From an uncultured Collinsella sp. (GTDB lineage: Bacteria; Actinomycetota; Coriobacteriia; Coriobacteriales; Coriobacteriaceae): a DNA stretch of 49,300 nt. The notes under the pieces were generated by a model. That model saw only the letters and a list, made by a program, of their open reading frames with translations. It ran no database searches and was not told where the DNA came from. Made by a program: the position numbers and the translations under genes. The DNA lies in contig USAJ01000009.1 of the NCBI GenBank assembly GCA_900552685.1, forward strand, positions 1 through 49,300, given 5' to 3'. Of this stretch, positions 1-9,270 are shown piece by piece; the stretch's first letter is position 1, and each line of letters starts with the position of its first letter.

Positions 1-36
1 CTCGATGTCGTGCTTCACCCTCAAGTCGACACGCAT
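1..36 (-). CDS. 5' end of a gene running off the left edge
   Basis: An ATG at 36 reading leftward opens a frame of 12 codons (MRVDLRVKHDIE) with no stop before the window edge. A GGGAGG Shine-Dalgarno lies six bases upstream, inside the 3' arm of the hairpin at 42-75. Twelve residues are too few to assign a family. The case rests on the ATG and its ribosome site; a chance ATG after a terminator is the alternative. Confidence 0.4.
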   Translation of the reverse strand, partial: MRVDLRVKHDIE

Positions 37-75
37 AAAAAGCCTCCCATTTCTCATGTCCAAGAAATGGGAGGC
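36..75 (-). terminator. Hairpin with T-run; also hides a ribosome site
   Basis: Arms of 13 perfectly paired bases (42-54 and 63-75) enclose an 8-base loop, and on the minus strand the stem is followed directly by five T. This is a textbook intrinsic terminator for the gene at 79-984, whose stop codon is 3 bases away. The 3' arm also carries the GGGAGG in front of the ATG at 36, so the same hairpin would mask that ribosome site in read-through RNA. Confidence 0.8.
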
Positions 76-78
76 AGT

Positions 79-984
79 TCATTTTTGCGTGCAGTAGGGG
101 AGTTTGTTTTTAAGATAGCCGATCGTGATGGTGTTGTCGTTTGCTTTGAGCCAGGAGCGCTCGGGGCCGGTGAGCGATGATGAGCCGCTGTTTTGGGCCG
201 AGTAATTCGCCTTGACCTCGTCGTTATAACGTGGGTTGACGCGGGCGATTGCCGTCATGGCGGCATTGATATCGTTCATCAGGTCGGGGCGGCTTTTGGG
301 GACGGCAAAATAGTAGTCACTCGAGCCAACGTAGAACATGGGCGACGCATCGGGCGACGAGATGGTGTCGTTCATGATGACGGCGTCGACTTCGTCGTTT
401 GCGAGTGCGTCAAAGAGCATGGAGCCTCCGTCATACTCCCTGTATGTGCAGGTGATTCCTTCGTTGGCGAGCCACTGCTGGCCAACGAAGGTTTGCATAA
501 CACCGGAGTTGCAACCGATGGTAAGGCCCTGGAGCGCTTGGAGGTCACCCTTGGCCAGGTCGTCGCGATCGGGCTTGGCGTAGATGTAGTAGCGCTCGGT
601 GCCCTCGGGGTTCGAGGAAAAGAGCAGCTTTTGGGTGCGTTCCTCGGAGTAGGAGATGTTGGGCATGAGGTCGATTTCGCCTGCCTCGAGCATGTCCATA
701 AGCTCGGTGAAGGTGCCGGAGACGTATTCGTACCGCCAGCCGGGCGTGTAGTACGACAGGGTCTGGAGGTACTCGTAACCCCATCCCGATAGACGCTCGC
801 CGGGGGTGCCGTCCTGGAAGCCCTCGTTGTTGACGAGCCAACCAACGCGGACCGTCTTGACTGGCTGGCTAGAGTCAGCGGCAAAAGCCTGGACAGGCGC
901 GATAGAACTCAGCACGGCAAGCGCGGCGAGCACAATGGCCAGGGCGCGACATATAACTGAACGAAGGACAGTGGCAGCTCTCAC
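79..984 (-). CDS. Secreted solute-binding protein (SBP family 3), apparently truncated
   Basis: An N-terminal signal peptide (hydrophobic stretch to about residue 35, cleavage near AFA-AD) precedes one periplasmic amino-acid-type binding domain (about residues 45-265), with motifs such as EAGEIDLMPNISYSEER. GTG at 984 is preferred because AGGA lies six bases upstream; TTG at 990 is an alternative. The last 30 residues (LTGPERSWLKANDNTITIGY...) look like the linker and first strand of a second binding domain, as in EvgS-like sensors with tandem domains, and then stop. No kinase or GGDEF domain follows. It is therefore either a shortened stand-alone sensor protein or the 5' remnant of a tandem-domain receptor. 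The extracellular ligand is unknown. Confidence 0.8.
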   Translation of the reverse strand: MRAATVLRSVICRALAIVLAALAVLSSIAPVQAFAADSSQPVKTVRVGWLVNNEGFQDGTPGERLSGWGYEYLQTLSYYTPGWRYEYVSGTFTELMDMLEAGEIDLMPNISYSEERTQKLLFSSNPEGTERYYIYAKPDRDDLAKGDLQALQGLTIGCNSGVMQTFVGQQWLANEGITCTYREYDGGSMLFDALANDEVDAVIMNDTISSPDASPMFYVGSSDYYFAVPKSRPDLMNDINAAMTAIARVNPRYNDEVKANYSAQNSGSSSLTGPERSWLKANDNTITIGYLKNKLPYCTQK

Positions 985-1053
985 ATGCAATCCTAACGAA
1001 TCGAGACATTACCGCATAAGGATACCAGCCCAGCCTGCCCAGGCGGCAGCTGG

Positions 1054-1136
1054 TAGTCATTGGGGACGTTCTTAAACGACTAGTCATTGGGGACGTTCTT
1101 GTTTGACTAGTCATTTAAGAACGTCCCCAATGACTA
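1054..1136. repeat. Dispersed palindromic repeat, family A (three copies)
   Basis: The 20-mer TAGTCATTGGGGACGTTCTT occurs directly at 1054-1073 and 1081-1100 and inverted at 1117-1136. The second and third copies form a long hairpin. The same word pair recurs at 14951-15006. The element lies between the divergent genes at 79-984 and 1208-1633. No transposase is nearby; it resembles a REP/REPIN-type non-autonomous element. Confidence 0.85.
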
Positions 1137-1207
1137 GTTTCGTTTGCGGGAGAGGCGTGGGACAATACCGAGCGAATGTGATTGGACGTCTGAGAAAAGG
1201 GGTCGCG

Positions 1208-1633
1208 ATGAAAAAGCTCAGGACGCTTGCTGATGTTTTGCGCCAGGCCGGTTTCGTGCGTATCACGGGCCTGTTCCTCATCTTCTATCTGCTGTGCTCG
1301 ACGGCTGTCTGGCTGTCCGAGCCCACGACCCTCACGTTTGGCGATGGCCTCTGGTTTAGCTTTGAGACCGTCTCGACCATCGGCTTTGGCGATATCCCGG
1401 CCGAAACGCCGGTCGCCCGTGCTATTACCGTCGTCCTGAGCGTCATCAGCATCTTCTACATTGCCATGCTCACGGGTGTGGCGGTGAACTACTGCAATAC
1501 GCTCATCAAGCTGCGCCAAAAGGACACCATGGCGCGCTTTATGGACGATCTGGAGCATTTGGAAGAGCTCGATCGCGACGAGCTTGCCGATCTTTCGCGT
1601 CGCGTGCGCGAGTATCGTCGACGCCAGCGCTAA
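1208..1633 (+). CDS. Small two-TM potassium channel-like protein
   Basis: This 141-residue membrane protein has TM1 at about residues 15-37, a pore loop, TM2 at about 65-90 and a charged cytosolic tail rich in Glu, Asp and Arg. The loop reads TVSTIGFGD, a match to the TVGYGD potassium selectivity filter with Phe in place of Tyr. The fold is that of the ion-channel-2 family, one pore per subunit, presumably a tetramer for K+ flux. ATG 1208 follows a GGGG-type ribosome site; the frame stays open upstream, but that part is made of repeat sequence. No RCK domain is seen. A LOG-family gene follows 33 bases later on the same strand. Confidence 0.8.
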   Translation: MKKLRTLADVLRQAGFVRITGLFLIFYLLCSTAVWLSEPTTLTFGDGLWFSFETVSTIGFGDIPAETPVARAITVVLSVISIFYIAMLTGVAVNYCNTLIKLRQKDTMARFMDDLEHLEELDRDELADLSRRVREYRRRQR

Positions 1634-1666
1634 GACGAACGTCGCGCGCCACAACAGGGGGCAAAT

Positions 1667-2200
1667 ATGAACATCACCGTGTACCTGGGTGCCAACACTG
1701 GCAATGACCCGGCGTTTCTGCCCGCGGTGCAGGAGCTGGGCAACTGGATTGGCGCCAACGGGCACGCGCTGGTATACGGCGGGTCCAAATCGGGCCTGAT
1801 GGGTGCGCTCGCCGATGGCGTACTCGAGGCGGGTGGACACGTGACGGGTGTTGAGCCGAGCTTTTTTATCGAGGCCGAGTTTCAACATGACGGTATCGAC
1901 GACCTTATCGTGACGAGCGATATGGCCGAGCGCAAGGCCAAGATGATTGAGCTCGGCGATGCGTTCATTGCCTTTCCCGGTGGCACGGGCACGCTCGAGG
2001 AGATTGCCGAGGTCATGTCCGCGGTGTCGTTGGGGCACCTGAGTGCTCCGTGCATCCTGTATAACCTGGACGGTTACTACAACGACCTCAAGGCGCTGCT
2101 CGGGCACATGATTGATAAAGGGCTTTCGAGCCCAAGGCGTCAGCACGGCATCTACTTTGCCGACGATTTGCGCGAGATTGCCTCGATTATCAACGGATAA
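1667..2200 (+). CDS. LOG-family / TIGR00730 Rossmann-fold protein
   Basis: The 177 residues contain the family motifs MAERKAKM (about 86-93) and PGGTGTLEE (about 104-112), the nucleotide-binding and catalytic signature of LOG (LONELY GUY)-type phosphoribohydrolases, which release cytokinin-like bases or AMP-type ribose phosphates. In bacteria many such proteins are annotated only as putative lysine decarboxylases, a label I would avoid. Length is normal. It may be co-transcribed with the channel gene upstream. The substrate here is unknown. Confidence 0.85.
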   Translation: MNITVYLGANTGNDPAFLPAVQELGNWIGANGHALVYGGSKSGLMGALADGVLEAGGHVTGVEPSFFIEAEFQHDGIDDLIVTSDMAERKAKMIELGDAFIAFPGGTGTLEEIAEVMSAVSLGHLSAPCILYNLDGYYNDLKALLGHMIDKGLSSPRRQHGIYFADDLREIASIING

Positions 2201-2325
2201 GCTTTGAGCCTGCCCCACTATGGCTCCCAATGGTGCCGTTCGCGGCGTGGATGGTTGGCTCGTTCGGGCAACGCTCGCTCTACAATAAAACGTATCTATG
2301 TCGACTTTGACTGCGGGAGGTCCCG

Positions 2326-3627
2326 ATGGACAACCTTGCCAAACCCACAAACCGCGCGCTGTTTTTAGCTAGCGTTGCCGTGACCGGTGCGTTCGCAGGT
2401 GCCGCGGTCTGGCTGTTCTTTTTTGCGATGGAGCACGGTATCGACTATCTATGGACCGAGATTCCGCACGCGCTGGGCGTCTCTTCGCCCGAGCTTGCCA
2501 GCGGCCCGTTTGGCTTTTTGCCGTACCCGTTTTTTGTCTGCCTGCTGGGCGGCCTGTTAATCGGTCTGTACGAAAAGATGACAGGCACCAAGACCGATGA
2601 CCTCAACCAGGTGATGGCTAAGGTAAAGCAAGACGGGCGCTACCCGTACGACAACCTGGGCAAGCTTTCGCTCGCGGCATTGCTGCCGCTGCTGTTTGGC
2701 GGCAGCATTGGACCGGAGGCCGGCCTGACCGGCGTCATCGCGGGTCTGTGCAGCTGGGTCGGCGATCGCATGCGCCGCTTTGGCGCCGAGTTCAGGGAGC
2801 TCACGCTGTTGGGCACCCAGGCCGCGCTGACGGCGCTCTTTACCGCGCCCGTCTTTGGCTTTGTGGCGCCGCTCGCCGGTAGCGCCGACGGCCAGGGTGC
2901 TAATGACGATGAGTCCGCGTCCGGCGAGATCACCATCAAGCTGCCCAAGGCACAGAAGACTGTGGTCTACGGTATTGCGATTGCCGGCGGCCTGGGCACC
3001 TATCTGCTGCTCGGCCAGCTTATGGGCGGCGGCATGGGCATGCCCAGGTTCGAGTCCGCCGAGGTGGGCAACCTGGAGCTTACCTGGCTCATCCCTCTGT
3101 CGCTGATCGGAACAATTTGCGGCTGGCTGTACTTTGTCTCGGAGCACGCGAGCGAGGCGCTGTCCCATGCAATAGGGGAGCGTCCTGTCGTCAAGGCCAT
3201 GCTGGCTGGTCTGGCGCTCGCCATCTGCGGCACGGTCTTGCCCTACACCATGTTTGCCGGCGAGACCCAGGCCGATGTACTTATGGAGACCTACCTCACC
3301 ATTCCCGCCGGCGTGCTTATCGCGACCGGTCTTGTTAAGGCCATGTTGACGCCCGCCCTCATCAACCTTGGTTGGCGCGGCGGCCACTTCTTCCCGGTTA
3401 TCTTCTCGGGCGTAAGCCTGGGCTATGGCCTTGCCATCCTCACCGGCGCAGATCCGGTCTTTTGCGTCGCCGTCTGCACGGCATCGACGATGGGCGCCGT
3501 CATGCGCCAACCCGTTATGGTCGTGGGCTTGTTGCTCATGTGCTTCCCGCTCAAGGGCATCGTCTGCATGATCATCGCGGCCGTCATCGCCGCCGGCATC
3601 CCGCTGCCCAAGCCGCTGCGCAAGTAG
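2326..3627 (+). CDS. ClC-family chloride channel/transporter
   Basis: This 433-residue polytopic membrane protein carries the ClC landmarks GGSIGPEAGLTG (about 125-136) and GWRGGHFFPV (about 348-357, the GxFxP anion site). There are no C-terminal CBS domains. By eye the position of the external gating glutamate (GREGP in classic exchangers) reads GSIGP, with Ile where the Glu would be, which in studied ClC proteins uncouples Cl-/H+ exchange. A GGGAGG ribosome site precedes ATG 2326. A TACAAT -10-like box is at 2281; I see no good -35. Confidence 0.85.
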   Translation: MDNLAKPTNRALFLASVAVTGAFAGAAVWLFFFAMEHGIDYLWTEIPHALGVSSPELASGPFGFLPYPFFVCLLGGLLIGLYEKMTGTKTDDLNQVMAKVKQDGRYPYDNLGKLSLAALLPLLFGGSIGPEAGLTGVIAGLCSWVGDRMRRFGAEFRELTLLGTQAALTALFTAPVFGFVAPLAGSADGQGANDDESASGEITIKLPKAQKTVVYGIAIAGGLGTYLLLGQLMGGGMGMPRFESAEVGNLELTWLIPLSLIGTICGWLYFVSEHASEALSHAIGERPVVKAMLAGLALAICGTVLPYTMFAGETQADVLMETYLTIPAGVLIATGLVKAMLTPALINLGWRGGHFFPVIFSGVSLGYGLAILTGADPVFCVAVCTASTMGAVMRQPVMVVGLLLMCFPLKGIVCMIIAAVIAAGIPLPKPLRK

Positions 3628-3721
3628 CACGGCAGCGCGCGGTCAGTACAAACATCTCAAGTCCGGTGCGGGCGCTGTGTCACGGATTTGCGGGTGGACT
3701 GGATTTCGTTCGGTATCGGCG

Positions 3722-4597
3722 CTACTTCCAAATTGCAAGCGCGGCGGTGCCCAGTACGATGAGGACGAGACCGATGGCGCTGCGGCGGGAGAGTTTTTCG
3801 TTGAATGCCAGGCGCGCAAATAGCACCGATACGACAATCGATAGTTTGTCGATCTGCACCACGACACTCACCTGGCCTGCAGCGATGGCATAGTAATAGA
3901 GCAGCCACGATGCTCCAGTCGCGATGCCCGATGTTGCGAGAAATGTGAGTTCGCGCCGGTCAACGTGCGCGACCTGCTCCAGTTTTCCCTTGGCTGCCAC
4001 GATTGCCCATGCCATAACCAGTACCACGCAGGTGCGGATTGCCGTGGCCAGGTTTGACTCGACGCCTTCGATGCCGATCTTGGCGAGGACGGAGGTGAGT
4101 GCCGCGAACACGGCGGCGCCGAAGGCGTAAGCGAGCCAGGTTCGGTCTTGCTGCTGCTCGGGTTCGGCGGACTGCTTCTTCTCGATCATTAAAAACGTGC
4201 CGAGGGTGATGACAGCGGTTCCCACGAGCTTAACCGCAAGGTTGCTCGTCTCGTCAAAAAGCGCGATGGCGACCAGCGCGGCGAGCACGGTGCTCATCTT
4301 GTCGACCGGTACGACCTTATTGACATTTCCGATGCTCAACGCCTTAAAGTAACAGATCCACGAAGCACCGGTAGCGAGTCCCGAGAGGACGAGAAAGAGC
4401 CAGGATCTGGGTTCGATGCTGCCAATGGTTCCAATGGATCCAGAAATGCCCGCCATTGCCCAGGCGAAAACGAGCACCACGCAGGTGCGAATGGCCGTCG
4501 CGACATCGGAGTCGGTCTGCTTGATGCCGCATTTGGCCAAGATGGATGTGATGCCGGCAAAGAATGCTGACGCAAATGCTGCGACAACCCACGACAC
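3722..4597 (-). CDS. EamA-family (DMT) permease
   Basis: The 291 residues hold about ten membrane segments built as two EamA repeats (about 1-137 and 150-290) that share the phrase ATAIRTCVVLV, so the internal duplication is unusually clear. A short polar linker (KKQSAEPEQQQ) joins the halves. These permeases export or import small metabolites; the substrate cannot be told. The start is GTG at 4597 with AAGGAGG ten bases upstream. This is one of three EamA proteins in the window, and the only one without a divergent LysR gene. Confidence 0.85.
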   Translation of the reverse strand: MSWVVAAFASAFFAGITSILAKCGIKQTDSDVATAIRTCVVLVFAWAMAGISGSIGTIGSIEPRSWLFLVLSGLATGASWICYFKALSIGNVNKVVPVDKMSTVLAALVAIALFDETSNLAVKLVGTAVITLGTFLMIEKKQSAEPEQQQDRTWLAYAFGAAVFAALTSVLAKIGIEGVESNLATAIRTCVVLVMAWAIVAAKGKLEQVAHVDRRELTFLATSGIATGASWLLYYYAIAAGQVSVVVQIDKLSIVVSVLFARLAFNEKLSRRSAIGLVLIVLGTAALAIWK

Positions 4598-4734
4598 GGG
4601 TGCGGTGCCTCCTTGGATAATGGGTTTATCCTGCGAGTTTTATGGACATGAGGATACCGCCCCTCCATGAAGGTTTGATATGGCCGCGGCGAGACGGGGG
4701 TTATGTTCCGGGGAGCCATTTGGTGAAGGCTCGA

Positions 4735-4920
4735 ATTGAAGGTGAATGTTTTTCCGAGAAGTGAACGAGTAAATATGGACCCCTGGAGCATGCACACTTT
4801 TTTCGAATAAAACCGCAGGATTTTTAGGCAAAAACCGCAGGAATTAAGTCCTTAAAAATGTCGATGATACGGGGCGCTGATTTTACTCGTTCACTTCGCG
4901 GAAAACCATTCACCTTCAAT
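4735..4920. repeat. MITE-like element with 40-base inverted ends
   Basis: The left end (4735-4774) and right end (4880-4920) are near-perfect inverted repeats of about 40 bases that begin ATTGAAGGTGAATG and end GAAGTGAACGAGTAAA. The inner 105 bases hold a direct repeat of AAAACCGCAGGA (near 4810 and 4832) but no convincing gene. It occupies most of the 450-base gene-free stretch 4598-5048, where I see nothing else. A short non-autonomous mobile element is likely; a large RNA hairpin is the alternative. Confidence 0.6.
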
Positions 4921-5048
4921 ATGCCGTCGGTCTTTCTTTGGTTGCCAAGAGCTAAACGGCATGCCGTGAAGGGCGGTAGCGACGTTGTTGCTGCTTCGTC
5001 TTATCTAGTAAATGAGGTGGCGCGCAGCCCAAGCCCTTTGGCTGTCGA

Positions 5049-5747
5049 TTACAGATCGCGTACTCGATAAACCTTGGTGCTGACAGCGCAGCTGATTGCA
5101 CATAGTGCGAGCGCCAGTACTGCAATTCCTGCACACAGACAGCCAAGGACGGCGGGATCGGGATTCGTTCCGGCAATCGACATGAGCCAGTTGCTGATGG
5201 GGTTGGAGGAGCTCAACGTGGCAATGGCAAGGCACCAGAGCAGGGCAAACAGGCCGACGGATAGGCGCAGCGCCTCCATGTGTCCAAATCGGAAGAACAG
5301 CGGCTGTGCCAAAAACACCATCATGAGGGAGATGAGCATCGATGCTGCCGAGGCTATAGCGATCTCAAAGACCGTCTGTCCCGTCGAGGGGATGCCCACG
5401 CTGTTGAATAGCGGGATGGAGACGATGCTCAGAAGCGCGGCGGCGCACGCCATGACAGCCGAGAAGACAATGATGCTCAGGTAGCGTGCACAAATAATGT
5501 CTTTGCGCGAGAAGGGCAGCGTTGCCCGATAGCGCTCCCAGCCGTTTTGGTTATCGTAGCCAGCCAGTGAGTTCATGATTATGATGGGCGACATGGCGCT
5601 GACCGCGCAGGCGCCGGCGCTCATACCGGAATCGCCGTCCGATGCGTTGGCAAGGGTTAGCACGACGAAGATGAACAGGCCGACGCCCGCAATGCTCGGG
5701 ATGAGCGTGCGAGCGATGGCGAGCTCGGACATAAAGGCGCGTTTCAT
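5049..5747 (-). CDS. ABC-2 type transporter permease
   Basis: This 232-residue integral membrane protein has six predicted TM segments and no nucleotide-binding motif. It starts with MKRAFMSELAIARTL, the cytosolic helix typical of bacteriocin- and YtrB/BcrA-linked ABC-2 permeases. Its start overlaps the stop of the ATPase gene upstream by four bases (ATGA), so the two are translationally coupled and form one exporter. Cargo is unknown; relatives export peptides or cell-wall antibiotics. Confidence 0.85.
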   Translation of the reverse strand: MKRAFMSELAIARTLIPSIAGVGLFIFVVLTLANASDGDSGMSAGACAVSAMSPIIIMNSLAGYDNQNGWERYRATLPFSRKDIICARYLSIIVFSAVMACAAALLSIVSIPLFNSVGIPSTGQTVFEIAIASAASMLISLMMVFLAQPLFFRFGHMEALRLSVGLFALLWCLAIATLSSSNPISNWLMSIAGTNPDPAVLGCLCAGIAVLALALCAISCAVSTKVYRVRDL

Positions 5748-6625
5748 TTCGAAGCCCCTTTCAGCGTGAGGCGAAGATAGTCGTCAATGGTTGCCCGATC
5801 GCAGGGAATCTCGGGAAAGGCCTCGAGCGTTTCGCGACGGTTGGGCACGAGCACGTCCACGCTGTAGGCGTGGCGGGCGGCATGGGCACCTTCGACGCAA
5901 GCCATAAGCTCGGCGGCCTGCGCTTGGGTGCAGTGGGCGATGCCGGCTCGGTCGGTAATGTCCTCGCGCGGCAGGTCAAACACAATCGAGCCGTTATCGA
6001 TGCAGATGACGCGGTCGGCGGCGCGATCGAGGTCGGACGTAATGTGGCTCGAGAGCAGCACGCTGTGCTGGCCGTCGGCGACAAAAGCAAGCAGCTCATC
6101 GAGCAGTTCCTCGCGTGCCATGGGATCGAGGCCCGCGGTGGCTTCGTCCAAAACGAGCAGTTTGGCATTGTGGCTGAGTGCACAGGCAAGCTGCAGTTTC
6201 ATGCCCATGCCGCGGGAGAGGTCCTTGACCTTTGTCTTGGGATCGAGGCCAAATCGGTTGATGAATCGGGCGAACGTTTCGCGGTCCCACGTGGGGTACG
6301 CTGGGCCTACGAGCGACTCGATCTGGCCCACCTTGAGCGTGGAGGGGAAGGGGCACGTGTCCAGGACAAGACCGATGTGGGAACGCAGGCAGCGCTGCGC
6401 CTCACCGGGTGCGTCGGCGCCACAGTGCTGCTCAAACAGGTGTACCTCGCCGGCATCGAGTTTGATAAGCCCAAGCGCGGCTCGAATCGTCGTTGTTTTG
6501 CCGGCACCGTTGGCACCCACAAAGCCGACGATCTGGCCAGGCTCCACGGCAAGCGTGACGTCGCGCAGCGAAAAACGGTCACTCACATGGCGTGAGATGC
6601 CTTTGAGTTCTAAAAGGTTTTGCAT
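5744..6625 (-). CDS. ABC transporter ATP-binding protein
   Basis: This 293-residue ATPase has Walker A GANGAGKTT (about 37-45), an LSRGMGMK signature (about 141-148, a variant of LSGGQ) and Walker B LLVLDEA (about 160-166), followed by an extra C-terminal region of about 80 residues. It pairs with the permease at 5049-5747 and follows the GntR gene by 23 bases. AAAGG lies eight bases before ATG 6625. The trio GntR-ATPase-permease matches the YtrABC type of operon, which responds to cell-envelope stress in Bacillus; that role is inferred here. Confidence 0.9.
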   Translation of the reverse strand: MQNLLELKGISRHVSDRFSLRDVTLAVEPGQIVGFVGANGAGKTTTIRAALGLIKLDAGEVHLFEQHCGADAPGEAQRCLRSHIGLVLDTCPFPSTLKVGQIESLVGPAYPTWDRETFARFINRFGLDPKTKVKDLSRGMGMKLQLACALSHNAKLLVLDEATAGLDPMAREELLDELLAFVADGQHSVLLSSHITSDLDRAADRVICIDNGSIVFDLPREDITDRAGIAHCTQAQAAELMACVEGAHAARHAYSVDVLVPNRRETLEAFPEIPCDRATIDDYLRLTLKGASK

Positions 6626-6648
6626 GGTATAGCCTTTCTTGCAGATGG

Positions 6649-7029
6649 CTACTGCATGGTTTCGGGGGCTACCAGGTCGAGCATCTCGTGCAGCTTGTCG
6701 CGCGTGACGCCCAGGGCCTCGGCTTGGCTTGCCGCTTTCGCGAGCAGCTCTTCGATATGGCAGAGCTGGTTTTCACGCAAGAGCTCTTGGTTGCCGTCGG
6801 CGACAAAACAGCCCTTGCCTTGCACGGTGCAGATAAACCCGAGCTGCTCCAGGTCGGCGTAGGCGCGCTTGGTGGTGATGACGCTCACGCCAAGATCGCT
6901 CGCGAGTGCACGGATGCTGGGGAGTTTGGCTCCCGCAGCGAGCGTGCCCGATAGAATCTGAGCTTTGACTTGCGAAGCTATTTGCTCGTAGATGGGCTTG
7001 TCGCTCGAATTGGATAGGATAATGTCCAC
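6649..7029 (-). CDS. GntR-family regulator, YtrA type
   Basis: The 126 residues consist of an N-terminal winged helix (about 10-72; PIYEQIASQVKAQILSG and LPSIRALASDLGVS are typical GntR) plus a short helical tail of about 50 residues, too small for a ligand domain. That size defines the YtrA subfamily, which represses its own ABC operon. It is the first gene of the operon. A 9-bp-arm palindrome lies in the promoter just upstream (7057-7090). Confidence 0.9.
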   Translation of the reverse strand: MDIILSNSSDKPIYEQIASQVKAQILSGTLAAGAKLPSIRALASDLGVSVITTKRAYADLEQLGFICTVQGKGCFVADGNQELLRENQLCHIEELLAKAASQAEALGVTRDKLHEMLDLVAPETMQ

Positions 7030-7056
7030 AGCGGCTCCTTAGCTGATGGGCTACAC

Positions 7057-7107
7057 GTGTATATAACCGGTAAGCACAGTATATATACACTATGCACAGC
7101 TATGCAA
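7057..7107 (-). promoter_or_regulatory. Promoter and probable operator of the GntR/ABC operon
   Basis: The palindrome GTGTATATA-N16-TATATACAC (7057-7065 and 7082-7090) matches the GTGTA...TACAC form of YtrA-type operators. On the minus strand a TTGCAT -35 (7102-7107) and TATACT -10 (7078-7083), 18 bases apart, overlap its distal arm, so bound repressor would block RNA polymerase. AAGGAG-like GGAGCC lies before the GntR start. Autoregulation is inferred. Confidence 0.65.
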
Positions 7108-7140
7108 GAGGTAAATAGGGATTGTCCGCTCGTTCATTCA

Positions 7141-7355
7141 TCTCAATCTGTAACATCTGGAACCGGTTTGGACGGCTACCTGTTACAGATTGAGATTTTG
7201 CTAGCGGACCCCATTTGGTTGTCTCAATCTGTAACAACTGGAGAAGTTTTTGGCTGCTAGATGTTACAGATCGAGATCTTTCTGGGACGCCCCCTGTTTG
7301 TCTTAATCTGTAACAGGTAGAGGTTCAAAAACCGTCTAGATGTTACAGATCGAGA
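7141..7355. repeat. Array of three 55-bp palindromes at about 80-bp spacing
   Basis: Copies start at 7141, 7222 and 7301, each 55 bases. The arms are TCTCAATCTGTAACA and TGTTACAGATTGAGA (small variants), with about 25 variable bases between arms and 24-26 bases between units. It fills the gene-free stretch 7108-7500 in front of prfC. The inter-unit spacers also share GGAC and a TTTG end. It is not a CRISPR: the repeats are palindromic, few, and the spacers are alike. Confidence 0.85.
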
Positions 7356-7500
7356 CAAACTGCTGCGGAGTGCCGCCATCGACTGCTACCCCATGCCCCA
7401 ACTGATGAATTTGTCCTGATAGGCGCCCTATGGCGGGATTTCGCGGCTACAATAGTGCGGTTACAACGACGTAATGCACTCAACGCAAGAAAGGATCCGC

Positions 7501-9114
<1,614 letters not shown>

Positions 9115-9215
9115 CGCATCGGCGCGGTGGTCCTGCGGGGCTGCCGCGCCGTTTGCTTGCCTGATGCCGTGTGAGCGGCTATCATACCCACCGTCGTCTC
9201 AAGACCGGGCCGTCC

Positions 9216-9264
9216 GAGCAGTTCGGGTCCGATATCCTGCTCGTTAAACCTAAAACCAAAGGAG
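9216..9264 (+). promoter_or_regulatory. Candidate preQ1-I riboswitch over the ribosome site
   Basis: A 6-bp stem GAGCAG/CTGCTC (9216-9221, 9237-9242) encloses a 15-base loop that starts TTCGGG and has C just before the 3' stem strand. An A-rich tail (9243-9257) holds ACCT able to pair with GGGT of the loop, giving an H-type pseudoknot. The AAAGGAG ribosome site (9258-9264) follows at once. These are the features of preQ1 class I aptamers, which control queuosine transport genes, and the next gene is such a transporter. Loop length is slightly above typical. Confidence 0.5.
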
Positions 9265-9270
9265 TACATA

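Noticed and set aside
1115..2350. Long open frame antisense to the channel and LOG genes
   Set aside because: It covers two well-supported genes, lacks a ribosome site and its product has no family features; high GC makes such frames common.
7141..7355. CRISPR array
   Set aside because: Only three units, palindromic over their length, with similar linkers and no cas genes.
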